Shown piece after piece: positions 55,119-63,644 of a stretch of DNA of 64,000 nucleotides. Source of the stretch: CAIMUS01 sp963708455 (GTDB lineage Bacteria; Pseudomonadota; Gammaproteobacteria; Competibacterales; Competibacteraceae). The stretch is from positions 18,177 to 82,176 of the forward strand of contig CAVPSQ010000009.1 in assembly GCA_963708455.1 (NCBI GenBank), in the 5' to 3' direction. Positions within the stretch are counted from its first letter, which is position 1. Every line of letters begins with the position of its first letter. A program made the translations under genes and the position numbers. Under the pieces are notes generated by a model. The model searched no databases and was not told the origin of the DNA. It saw only the letters and a program-made list of their open reading frames with translations.

Positions 55119-55526
55119 TCATTCCTGTCGATTTTCATCGTGAGGGTGACCTCGCCACCCCGCACCCCGGCGCTGGCTGTGGTCTGGCGAGGCGGGGCCG
55201 CGGGCGTCGCCGCCGTGGTTGAAGCGGATGCCCTGGAAGCCTCGGCCCGACTCTATCCCGGCGGGATTGAACCGGCCGAACGCGCCGGTTGGGTTCGCGG
55301 TATTACCGCCGAGTTGAAGCGTGCGGTTGCTATTGATCACACCCGTTTGCGAGGTCGTGTTGGTGTTGCTGGCGCCCTGCTGGACGGTTCGGTTGAGGTT
55401 GATCTGCCCGTTCTGGATCGTAGTGTTCGTGCGCTGGGCCTGAACAGCGAGCGGGGCCAGCAAAGTGGTCAATACGACCACACCCGCACCCAGGAAGGAT
55501 TTGACAACTGGAGGGTTCATTCTCAT
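55119..55526 (-). CDS. Curlin-like secreted repeat protein 3
   Basis: A signal peptide (VKSFLGAGVVVLTTLLAPLA, cleavage after VQAQ) is followed by four or five 11-residue units of the form TxQxGxxNxNx: TIQNGQINLNR, TVQQGASNTNT, TSQTGVINSNR, TLQLGGNTANP. Curlin amyloid subunits use Q, N and G at such spacings. The C-terminal 45 residues are unlike this and may be out of frame. The start is the ATG at 55526 or 55520. Confidence 0.65.
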   Translation of the reverse strand: MRMNPPVVKSFLGAGVVVLTTLLAPLAVQAQRTNTTIQNGQINLNRTVQQGASNTNTTSQTGVINSNRTLQLGGNTANPTGAFGRFNPAGIESGRGFQGIRFNHGGDARGPASPDHSQRRGAGWRGHPHDENRQE

Positions 55527-55687
55527 TCGCCTCAGTGGTGAAGCGCCGGGGCGTCATAGGTAGCCGCCAGGCCCTTGGCCGGGACCGGATCCGCCGGCGG
55601 GCGGTGACTGCCGCCACCCGCCGGCAAAGCGGGTTCCGGTTCGTCACGGCCCGACTCGCCCGCACCAGTGCCGGCGCTGACGGACGG

Positions 55688-55984
55688 CTACTCGCCCCCG
55701 CGGCGCCGGTTGAAGCCTGCCGGCACGTCGTACTGGTATTGCCGGACCTTGTTGTTGTTGACCTGGCCGGTTTGGGTCGTGTGCGCCTGATTCCGCGCCC
55801 CGGCCTGCACGGTGCGATTAAAGTTGCGCTCGCAGTTCTGCTGCACGGTCGAGTCGTTGAACCGCTTGTTCTGGATAGTGACCCGGAAACAGGGTCTGTC
55901 GGTCTGAGCGGACCTCGACTCGGCATCCGCCAGGGGCAGGGCGGCCAGGAACGCCACCCCGACTGACCCAGGTAAAGTCTTCAT
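55688..55984 (-). CDS. Curlin-like secreted repeat protein 2
   Basis: 98 residues: signal peptide (LPGSVGVAFLAALPLADAES) then units VQQNCERNFNR, TVQAGARNQAH, TTQTGQVNNNK. The frame stops at a TAG at 55688; in the same phase it continues with Gly/Glu/Pro-rich sequence (GTGAGESGRDEPEPALPAGG) for about 55 codons, so the stop may be a mutation or error. Confidence 0.65.
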   Translation of the reverse strand: MKTLPGSVGVAFLAALPLADAESRSAQTDRPCFRVTIQNKRFNDSTVQQNCERNFNRTVQAGARNQAHTTQTGQVNNNKVRQYQYDVPAGFNRRRGGE

Positions 55985-56051
55985 GGGTTTATGCCTCTCT
56001 GTGAAGCCAGTGGGGAGGCCGACGCCCAGGGGGTGGGCGTCGGCGTGAGGC

Positions 56052-56390
56052 TCAGCCATCCGAACCCGGCTGCTGACGCTTCTGGCGGGGGCGATCGCCG
56101 GGCTGGTGCTGGTGGGTTTCGTTGTAGTTGGACCGGCCGAACTGCCCGGTCTGGTTCCAGTTGTCCGCGCCATACTGCCGGGTGCGGTTGGCGTTGTCCT
56201 GGCCTTCCTGATAGGTCGCGTTGTCGTTGACGCGGCCCCGCTGGTGGGTATCGTTGGTGTTCATCCGGCCTTCCTGGATCGTGGTGTTGGTGTTGCTCTC
56301 GGCCCAGACCGGGCCACCCAGGGCGGCCAGCAGAGCGGCCACGGCGAACAGGGACAGCTTCGGGGTTACGATTTTCGTTACGGGTTTCAT
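56052..56390 (-). CDS. Curlin-like secreted repeat protein 1
   Basis: 112 residues: signal peptide (LSLFAVAALLAALGGPVWAE) then five regular 11-residue units: TIQEGRMNTND, THQRGRVNDNA, TYQEGQDNANR, TRQYGADNWNQ, TGQFGRSNYNE, and a Pro/Arg/Gln-rich end. This is the most regular of the three. Five units would build a short beta-solenoid, the fold proposed for curli. No csgB, csgE, csgF or csgG gene is visible beside it. Confidence 0.75.
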   Translation of the reverse strand: MKPVTKIVTPKLSLFAVAALLAALGGPVWAESNTNTTIQEGRMNTNDTHQRGRVNDNATYQEGQDNANRTRQYGADNWNQTGQFGRSNYNETHQHQPGDRPRQKRQQPGSDG

Positions 56391-56987
56391 TCACATCACC
56401 TTTATCGGGTTGAATCACGTTAACAGACGAATAAAGTCGATACGCGGGAGCGCGGCGCGGCGCGGCGCGGCCTCCCTGGACGGATTCCCTGGGCATGCCC
56501 CCAGGCGGGGAAACGCCGCCTGGAGGGACGCGAGGGGGTCGATCCCGTCGTTGAGAGCAGAATAATCAAGCTGAACTGAACGAAAGCTGAACCTAACGAG
56601 CGCCTGGAAAAGCCGGACTGGCCCGCCGTATCGTCACCTGCCAATCGCCGTTATCGGCCTCAACCTTTCACTCGATACAGAATCCTGAGAACCGCCGACC
56701 CTTGCGGTGGAGAGACCGAGGAGAAGAACCCTGGCAACACCCGTCAGGCCTCCAGGGCGGCACACGCGCTAACGAAGGGGGAGCTTCAGAAGGAGTGAAG
56801 GCGCGGCGGGGTGAAGCCCGGTTTATCCGCTTGGGTGGCGACTCTGAGCACGCCAACCGCTGGGGCTTTCCGAACCCTGAGCCGAAAGGATGAGCGCGGT
56901 TAGAGCCGCCTTCCCAACGCAACCCCCGTGACCCTGAGCCGATTCGGGCGGTTCCTGCCGGCGGGGGCGGTCGCGAGTCGCTCGGTG
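56391..56987. other. Long leader or intergenic region, no supported gene
   Basis: About 600 bases between the curlin-like operon and the SDR gene. The part 56690-56900 is rich in short purine blocks and could form structured RNA, but it matches no riboswitch or tRNA that I recognise. Confidence 0.4.
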
Positions 56988-57785
56988 TTACCAGGAAATC
57001 GGCCGGCCATCCCGGAAGAATCCCCCGCTCGGACCGTCCTCACCCAGTAGAGCCGCCCAGACAATGCCGCGGGCGCCCGCTTCGACGCGGCGGGGAGCGC
57101 TCGGTTCGCCCATGTCGGTCCGGACCCAGCCAGGACACACGGCGTTGACGCGAAGGGCGGTCGAGGCCAGTTCTTTGGCCAGCAGCCGGGTAAAAGCATT
57201 CAGGCCGATTTTGGAAATCCGGTAGGCATGGCTGGGCCAGCCGTGTTGGGTGTGCTGACCGGCCTCCACGTCCCGCACAAAGCGATGCAGCAGGTCCATC
57301 AACCGCGCTCGGGTCAGCGTCGGGTCGAGAAACTCAGCCTGCAACGCCGGCGGCAGCCCGGCCACCTGCCCCATCCCACTGGACACCATGACGATGCGAC
57401 CGTGGGGTGAGAGTAACGGCAACAGGTGATCCACGACGGTGATCACCCCAAAACAATTGACGGCCAAGGTTCGGCGCACGACCTCGGCACTAAAACCCTC
57501 CAGGGCGACACCGGCATTATTGATGAGTACCTCGATCTGGCCGAACTCTTGCCGTAACATCTCGGCCAGCGCGGCTACACTGGCCGGCTCGGTCACCTCG
57601 AGTGGGCGAGAGACGACCGTCAGGCCCTGGGTACGGAGTCGGTCGGCCGCGCGCTGTCCCTGGGCCGGGTCGCGGCTCGTGAGCACGACGGTCAAACCCC
57701 GTTGCGCCAGTTGGCGGCCCGTCTCCAGGTCCAGGCCACGATTGCCACCGGTGATAACCTCCACCGGCGGAGTCAACGCGGCCAT
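56988..57785 (-). CDS. Short-chain dehydrogenase/reductase (carbonyl reductase-like)
   Basis: 265 residues from the ATG at 57785. The cofactor motif TGGNRGL (a TGxxxGxG variant), NNAGV, the catalytic Ser (VMVSSGMGQVAG) and YRISK with Tyr and Lys are all present, followed by VCPGWVRTDMG. The pattern resembles plant/animal carbonyl reductases that act on small carbonyls. The frame is intact. Substrate unknown. Confidence 0.85.
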   Translation of the reverse strand: MAALTPPVEVITGGNRGLDLETGRQLAQRGLTVVLTSRDPAQGQRAADRLRTQGLTVVSRPLEVTEPASVAALAEMLRQEFGQIEVLINNAGVALEGFSAEVVRRTLAVNCFGVITVVDHLLPLLSPHGRIVMVSSGMGQVAGLPPALQAEFLDPTLTRARLMDLLHRFVRDVEAGQHTQHGWPSHAYRISKIGLNAFTRLLAKELASTALRVNAVCPGWVRTDMGEPSAPRRVEAGARGIVWAALLGEDGPSGGFFRDGRPISW

Positions 57786-57872
57786 GGGTCTGTCCTCCAC
57801 GTCAGGGAAAATACCTCTGCTGACCACCGCGCCGCCGTTTTAATTCCCCTGCCCTTCCGCGGCATCTCTGTC

Positions 57873-58352
57873 TTATGAGGTAGCTTGGCGGTTCTTCAGG
57901 GATAACACTGGTTTCCGGCTGGCCGGGTTAGGATCGGCCGCCGCTGTGGTGGCCGGAACGGGTACCGCTTCCGCCGGCTCCGCCACGGCGGGCGCTGGGG
58001 CGACGTTGACAGGACTGACGGCGGCTAACGCGGCGGACAACGCTTCCGCCAGGGGTGACGCCGCTTCCACCGGCGCTTTCGGCTTGCGCTCGAACACTTG
58101 CAGGCCCGGGTTCGTCAGCACAAAGCCTTTCTCGGTGCGCGCCCCCATGGTGCCTGTCAATGCGGCGGTCCAGGCCGGCCAGTCCGCTGCCGCCTGGCTG
58201 AGCTTGTTCCAGACTTTGTTGCTCACCTCGGCAGTGACGAACTGCCCGTCCGGGGTCTTCAGCGCAAACGCCATTTTGCCCGAGCCGGCGGGCTTGGCAT
58301 TCGGCAGGGTGGTGAATTTGAGGGTCACTTCCAGCTTGGCATCGACGGCCAT
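57873..58352 (-). CDS. Hypothetical plasmid-type protein downstream of FinO/ProQ gene
   Basis: 159 residues. The N-terminal 90 (AKLEVTLKFTTLPNAKPAGS, GQFVTAEVSNKVWNKLSQAA, TGTMGARTEKGFVLTNPGLQ) look like a small beta-barrel; the rest is Ala/Pro/Glu-rich linker. It overlaps the end of the repaired FinO/ProQ frame. Similar beta-barrel proteins are found beside FinO-like genes, but I cannot name the family. Confidence 0.55.
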   Translation of the reverse strand: MAVDAKLEVTLKFTTLPNAKPAGSGKMAFALKTPDGQFVTAEVSNKVWNKLSQAAADWPAWTAALTGTMGARTEKGFVLTNPGLQVFERKPKAPVEAASPLAEALSAALAAVSPVNVAPAPAVAEPAEAVPVPATTAAADPNPASRKPVLSLKNRQATS

Positions 58353-59129
58353 GGCGTACAGGTCCTCCAGGAAATACGGGATGGGGCCAGGCTTGGGCGC
58401 TGGGGGGGGCCGCGACCGCCGCCGTCATTGCCGCCTTGGGCGGACTGGTGCTCGCGCCGGCGCTGCACCTCGGTTCGGGCACGCTGGCGGATGGCCTCGG
58501 TATCGTCGTCGTGACCACCGCGCCGGTCAGATCGAGTCGCCCCAGACCTCGCGCCACGGCATTCAGGTAGGCCGTCCGGCCCGTATACCAGCGCAGGAAG
58601 GGCTTCAACTGTGATCGGTCGATGCCGTCAGGCAACGCGCCGGCCTTGGCAAGCCGGAGCAGATCACGGTACAGGAACGCCTTGAGCGGTTGTACCTGCC
58701 CCGGCTCGGTAAAGAAGGTTTGGGGAAAGGCCGCTGCCAGGGTTGGCAGCGGGGCCGCCGCGCCTGCCGATCGGGGCGCACCACGCGCCGCTTGATCCGG
58801 TTGCCGGCGCTTGATTTCCTGTTGCGCCTGGTGGCGAATGTCTGCGGAATGTCCGTATCCACCACCGCCCCGATCAGATCGACCCGTCCCAGACCCCGTG
58901 CCAGGGCTTTGCGGTAACACGTCCGCTGGGTATACCAGTGCAGGAAGCGCCGGAGCGGGAGCAGGCCGATCTCGGCCGGCAGGGCCTGGGCCTTGCGGAG
59001 GTCATCGAGGTCGTGGTGGATGTTGATCTTGAGCGGCTGCACCTGCTTAGGGTCAGCAAAGAAGGTGTGCGGGAACGCGGCGGCCAGCAGGGGCAGCAGC
59101 TCAGAGGCGGGCGGGCGCGGGTTACTCAT
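58325..59129 (-). CDS. Tandem FinO/ProQ-domain RNA chaperone, frameshifted
   Basis: Two FinO/ProQ domains in one reading: AAAFPHTFFADPKQVQPLKI with LRRFLHWYTQRTCYRKALAR and GLGRVDLIGAVV, then AAAFPQTFFTEPGQVQPLKA with LKPFLRWYTGRTAYLNAVAR and GLGRLDLTGAVV. Each is followed by an RRR-type helix (IRHQAQQEIKRR; IRQRARTEVQRRRE). One-base shifts near 58845 and 58515 are needed. FinO proteins bind structured RNAs and control plasmid transfer; ProQ is a global sRNA binder. Confidence 0.8.
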
Positions 59130-59143
59130 TCAAGTGGACTCAC

Positions 59144-59401
59144 TCATCCGGCGCCTACCGTTGTCAGGGCCGGTAACGTTACATCGTCCACCGGGGCATA
59201 TCCCCGTTGGGTACGGCACTGCTGTACTTGCTGAACCCGGCTCAGCCCCTCGGCATAGGACCCGCACGGCTGATGCCGGACCCGGCCCAAGGGCGAACCG
59301 CGCCGGCCCCAGATGCGGGTCACGATCCAGCCGCCCCACAGGTCTTGATGCAGCAGCACTTCGTAGTAGCGGGTGTGCTTTACCCAGCGCAAGCGGAACA
59401 A
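59144..59401 (-). CDS. WGR-domain protein
   Basis: 85 residues: RLRWVKHTRYYEVLLHQDLW, GGWIVTRIWGRRGSPLGRVR and SYAEGLSRVQQVQQCRTQRG. The WGR pattern (WG..V.R.WGR.G) is clear; such proteins are frequent on plasmids beside partition genes. The frame is intact. Role unknown, perhaps nucleic-acid binding. Confidence 0.75.
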   Translation of the reverse strand: MFRLRWVKHTRYYEVLLHQDLWGGWIVTRIWGRRGSPLGRVRHQPCGSYAEGLSRVQQVQQCRTQRGYAPVDDVTLPALTTVGAG

Positions 59402-59414
59402 TGCCGGATTAACC

Positions 59415-59457
59415 TTTTATCTAGGTAGAAGCTATCTACCTGCTATCTAGCAGATTC
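59415..59457. promoter_or_regulatory. CTAG-containing repeats downstream of the partition genes
   Basis: TATCTAGGTAG, TATCTACC and TATCTAGCAG occur within 40 bases. The same TATCTAGCAG motif recurs upstream of parA (60405), so these may be sites for the ParA partner. Confidence 0.45.
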
Positions 59458-59718
59458 ATACGCATCCAGAGCCCGCTCCAGCACTTCCACCAACAACAAG
59501 CCATCCCGCTGCGCGATGTGCCGCAATCGGGCATCGAATTCCGGGCTGACGCGAGTCGCCAACTGGAGGGTGCGTTCGGAACGCCGCAGCGAGCGGCCAT
59601 CAATGCGCTCTACCGGGGGCCAAGCCAGCTCCGGCTCTTGAAGGTTCCGGCTGGCTTCCTCAATGGACGGTGGAGGGCCTAAGCCAGTTTTGCGTTTGAG
59701 TTTCGATGCATCAGCCAT
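59443..59718 (-). CDS. Small ParB-like/ribbon-helix-helix partition partner
   Basis: About 91 residues from the ATG at 59718, overlapping the parA stop. The C-terminal part RTLQLATRVSPEFDARLRHI, LLLVEVLERALDAYESA is a ribbon-helix-helix-like fold; the N-terminus is basic and flexible, as in ParG-type centromere-binding proteins. With ParA it should bind nearby CTAG repeats. Confidence 0.65.
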   Translation of the reverse strand: MADASKLKRKTGLGPPPSIEEASRNLQEPELAWPPVERIDGRSLRRSERTLQLATRVSPEFDARLRHIAQRDGLLLVEVLERALDAYESAR

Positions 59719-60341
59719 TGGACACCCTATCAATCAACGCCTGGATCAGTTTATCGGCCCGTTCATTCAACCCCGCATAGGGAGTTTCTGTCACCGCCAG
59801 CCCCACGTTTTGGGCTTTCCGGTAGCCGGGCCGCTCCGGGAGACACCCCGCCAGCATCGCATAGCCCGCCTCGGCAATATAGGCCCGCGCGTCGGCTTCC
59901 TCCGCGTCGGTCCCGATCCGGTTCAGCGCAAAGGTCGACCGCTCAGGCGGAATGCCTGCCTTAATCAGCGCATGAAATTCCCGCACCGCCGGGCGGAGAT
60001 CATCGACCGAGGCCCCCGTGGGCTGAACAACCAAACTGGCGACCCGCGCAATTTCCAGGGTGGCGCTACTGGTTCGAGCCGGTCCGTCAATGACCAGCAA
60101 ATCATACTGAGCGGCCTGTTTCAGGGCGTGCGCCGCTGTCCGGTACGCTTCCACGAATACCATAGGTTCAATGTCGGCGTTCAGTCGGGTCCGATGCCAA
60201 TCCACAGGTACCCTGCTGAGTATCGAGGTCTGCTATCTTCACCCGGAGCCCGCTCACGGTGGCTTCACGAGCCAGGGCACGAGCCAACGTGGATTTGCCC
60301 ACACCACCTTTTTGCGATACGAATGCAATGATAGTTGTCAT
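59711..60341 (-). CDS. parA: ParA-family partition ATPase, frameshifted
   Basis: The N-terminus TTIIAFVSQKGGVGKSTLAR has the deviant Walker A motif KGGVGKS, followed by VKIADLDTQQGT. A one-base shift near 60205 is needed to continue VDWHRTRLNADIEPMVFVEA, LLVIDGPARTSSATLEIARV and STFALNRIGTDAEEADARAY. About 210 residues, small-ParA class. ATP-driven plasmid segregation. Confidence 0.82.
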
Positions 60342-60431
60342 TTCTCTAGCTGTCATCTAGCAGATTTCTAGCTTATACCTAGCAAATTTCTTACTTCTGT
60401 CCGCTATCTAGCAGACAGATTATAACTAGAC
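60340..60431. promoter_or_regulatory. CTAG-rich repeat cluster upstream of parA (candidate parS/operator)
   Basis: Six CTAG tetramers occur in about 90 bases, several as TCTAGC or CTAGCAG. CTAG is rare in bacterial DNA, so the cluster stands out. It covers the parA promoter region, as in ParF/ParG-type systems where the small partner binds repeats here. Confidence 0.5.
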
Positions 60432-60462
60432 AAAGGAGGAACAGCAAATAGCTAGTGTGACG

Positions 60463-61131
60463 TCAATCTTCGATTGACGGGTAAAGTTTTCGCAGTTTCT
60501 GTCGTGCGACGGCCAAGGTGAAGGTCCAATGGATGCGTGCCTCCAAAGCGTTTCGCTGGTTTTCCCAAGCGGCTATCTCCGTTGCGATCTGCTCCGGGCT
60601 GTCAAGACGCCGATCAAGGCACTGCCGGTTCATGATGCCGATCTCCGTCTCCGCCATGTTGAGCCAACTGCCATGCTTAGGGGTGTAATGAAACTCGATC
60701 CGATCCAACAACTCCCGAGCCTTCGTCGGACAGAACGCCTCGTACAGGCTGGCTCCGTCGTGGGTATTCAGGTTGTCTTGGACCAGCCGAATCTTGATCG
60801 CCTGCGGGTAATACACCTCGACCAACTCCCGCACACAGGCGGCATAATCCCGTCGCGTACGACGTTCAGTCACGCGGACATGACGCCAGCTCCGCAACGG
60901 CTCACACATCATGAACTGATGGCAGACACCCTTGCGCTCATATTCATAATCCACCCGCCTCGGTGCTCCCGGTCGTGGCGGTTGGGAGGGTCGCACCTCC
61001 CCGAACAATTGCTTGAAGGTCTCATCAAAGCAGACCACGGGATAGGCGGGGTCATACGACCGCATGTAGGTCTGGATCACATCCTCCATGTGCCAAACAA
61101 AGTCGGCGCTGACCGCGTGAGTTCGGTAATC
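60463..61131 (-). pseudogene. IS630-family transposase, C-terminal part
   Basis: Reads ADFVWHMEDVIQTYMRSYDP, then YPVVCFDETFKQLFGEVRPS with the first Asp, IRLVQDNLNTHDGASLYEAF with the second, and IEFHYTPKHGSWLNMAETEI with the Glu. It is joined at 61131 to the IS21 end. The missing N-terminal part is at 63645-64000 in the same direction, so the IS21 element split this gene. Confidence 0.88.
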
Positions 61132-61222
61132 TGATTTGGGACATTTCGGCAATCTGAATTGGCCCACCTGAACGTTGCTAACGCTTACTCTGTTGACCTG
61201 ATTTCCAGGCAACAGAGGGGCC

Positions 61223-62698
61223 GTGATGAACCGGAGACAGAAGGTGGAGCTATTTGAGCAGATCCGACGTGAATATGAGTTTGGTATCGGGACCATTCCC
61301 GGTGTGGCGCGGCAGTTGGGTGTCCACCGGCGCTTGGTGCGCCAAGCGTTACAGAGGGCGTGGCCACCGGAGCGCCAGCGCCCGGTGCGGTCGTGTCCAC
61401 GCCTGGCGCCAGTCCAACCGCCGATTGACGCCATGTTGGAACAGGACCGTCAGGCGCCGCGCAAACAGCGGCATACCGCCCATCGGATTTACCGGCGCCT
61501 GCGCACCGCGTATCGGCCGTATCCGATTTCCGAACGCCGGGTGCGACAGTAGGTGCGGGTGCGGAAAGCCGAACTGGGGTTGCTGCGACAGACGGTTTGT
61601 AGTCCCCAGCGTTATGACTGGGGGGTCGAAGGCCAGGTGGACTGGTATGAGGCGATGGTGGAACTGGCCGGTGAGCGCCAGCTGGCGCAGGTGTTCGGGG
61701 TGCGGAGCATGGCCAGTCGGTTGGCCTATCATCGTGCCTATCCCCGCGCGACGCCGCAAGCGTTTCTGGACGCGCCTCAGCGCGCTTTTCATTATTTTGG
61801 TGGGGTGTTTCGGCGGCGGCGCTATGACAATTTGACCAGCGCGGTCAAGAAGCTTCTGCGGGGCCATCAGCGGCAGGAAACGACCCGCTTTATCGCGTTT
61901 CGGTCCCATTGGCAGTTCGAGGCCTCTTTCTGCACCCCGGCTCAAGGTCATGAGAAAGGGGGTGTGGAAGGGGAAGTGGGCTATTTTCGCCGCCATCATC
62001 TGGTCCCGATCCCTCAGGTGGCCCGCTGGGATCAGCTCAATGAACGCCTACGGCGCGCCTGCCAGGAAGAGGAACCGCGGCTCATTCAAGAAGGCACGCT
62101 GACAGTCGGTCAGGCCGTGACGCGGGAACGCCCCCAGTTGCTGCCGTTGCAGGCCGAGGACTTGGACCTGACCGAAGAGCACACCTGCCGGGTTGACGGT
62201 AAAGGCGGCGTCCAAGTACGAACCAATTGGTATTCCACCCCGCTACTGCCTGGGACCCAGGTCCGGGTTCGGGTCGCCCCGTTGACCGTCGCGATCTGGC
62301 ACGGCGGACAGGAAGTCGCCTGCCATGAGCGCTGTTATCGCCGCCGACAACAGGTGCTGGAGTTGGCGCACTACCTGGATGTGCTGCTCCACAAACCGGG
62401 GGCACTGGCCGGTTCTACCCCCTTGGCGCAAGGGCGGGCGGCGGGACGGTGGACTGCGGCCCACGATCAACTCTGGGCCTTGCTCCGGGAACGGCAGGGC
62501 TCTCAGGAAGGTACCCGTCAAATGATCGAGTTGCTCCAGTTAGGGCGACAGCACGGCTATGACCGCCTGACCCGGGCGATCCACCACGCCCTGACCAGTG
62601 GGGCGTACGATGCCGCTGCCGTCCGCTATTTCCTGACCGCGCCGCCGCTGGCGCCACCGCCGGTGCTCAACTTATCCCCCACCGATCTCACCCCCTGA
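61223..62698 (+). pseudogene. istA: IstA transposase of IS21 family, interrupted by TAG
   Basis: Starts RRQKVELFEQIRREYEFGIG with HTH RQLGVHRRLVRQALQRAW. An in-phase TAG at 61550-61552 is followed immediately by VRVRKAELGLLRQTVCSPQR and the DDE core (WGVEGQVDWYEAMVELAGER; GHEKGGVEGEVGYFRRHHLV with catalytic Glu). The rest runs to 62698. One base change would restore about 491 codons. Confidence 0.82.
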
Positions 62699-62783
62699 AC
62701 TATGTCACCCGGCCGCTGCCTTGGCTGGACGGCTATGACCAACTGCTGGTCACGACAGCGGCCGCTATCCAGGAGACGGTATC

Positions 62784-63589
62784 ATGACCGCCACCACCGC
62801 CTTGGACCTCGCCACCATCCGAGAGTACTGCCGCGTTCTACGGTTCGCCACGGTGGCCGCACAGTGTGAGCATCTGGCCCAGGAGGCGCTGCGGCAGCAG
62901 CAGCCACCGCTGGCCTACCTGGCCAGCCTGCTGGCCGCTGAAGTTGATGAACGGGAGCGGCGCACGATCGCGCACCGCTTACAGGAGGCCCACATGCCCC
63001 GACTGAAAACCTGGAGGACTCGATTTCAGCGCTGCTCCCCAGGTCTCTGTTGCGCGGCTGAGCAACTCGCCGAAGGCCACTATCTCGACCGGGCCGGGCC
63101 GGGTCGTTTCCGCAGTGGGCGGGACTGGGGCCACGGCAAAACCCATCTGGCAACCGGCCTGTGCGTGGCGGCCTGCCGCCAGCAAAAACGGGCCCGTTTT
63201 ATCACCGCGGCAGGCTTGGTCAACGAGTTGGTCGAAGCCCGGCGACAAACGTGCTGGGGCGGGCCCTGCAACGCTGGAGCCGGCTTGACCTGATCGTCCT
63301 GGATGAAGTGGGCTATGTTCCCTTTGCCCAGGGCGGCGCCGAGTTACTGTTTCAGGTCATCAGTGAACGCGCCGAGCGAACGGTCTGGATCATTACCACG
63401 AATTTACCGTTTTCCGAATAGACCCCGGTGTTTCCAAACGCGCGCTTATGCAAAGCGTTGCTGGACCGGCTCACGGACCGCGCCCACATTATTGAAACGG
63501 GTACCGACAGCTATCGCTTCAAACGCACCCTGGCCAGCCGTAAACCAACCCCTGAGCGGCAGGCTCACCGTCCCCAACAGGACACGTGA
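62784..63589 (+). pseudogene. istB: IstB ATPase of IS21 family, broken
   Basis: Starts TATTALDLATIREYCRVLRF. The P-loop reads GRDWGHGKTHLATGLC instead of a GxxGxGKTH consensus, so frame or base damage lies nearby. A shift near 63270 leads to LDLIVLDEVGYVPFAQGGAE (Walker B) and TTNLPFSE, an in-phase TAG at 63419-63421, then VFPNARLCKALLDRLTDRAH to the stop at 63589. At least three lesions. Confidence 0.8.
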
Positions 63590-63644
63590 TGATGATTACC
63601 CTGGTCAGGTGGGCCAAATGAGAGTGCCGAAATGGGCCAAAACA

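Larger units (their letters stand above)
61132..63644 (+). mobile_element. IS21-family element inserted in IS630 transposase
   Basis: The ends share GACATTTCGG and GGCCCACCTGA-type blocks: TGATTTGGGACATTTCGGCA inward from 61132 and TGTTTTGGCCCATTTCGGCA inward from 63644. It carries istA and istB on the plus strand, about 2.5 kb. No clear target duplication seen. End coordinates are accurate within a few bases. Confidence 0.78.

Noticed and set aside
56690..56900. Possible riboswitch upstream of the curlin-like genes
   Set aside because: Purine-rich blocks are present, but no known aptamer core could be matched and the strand is not settled.
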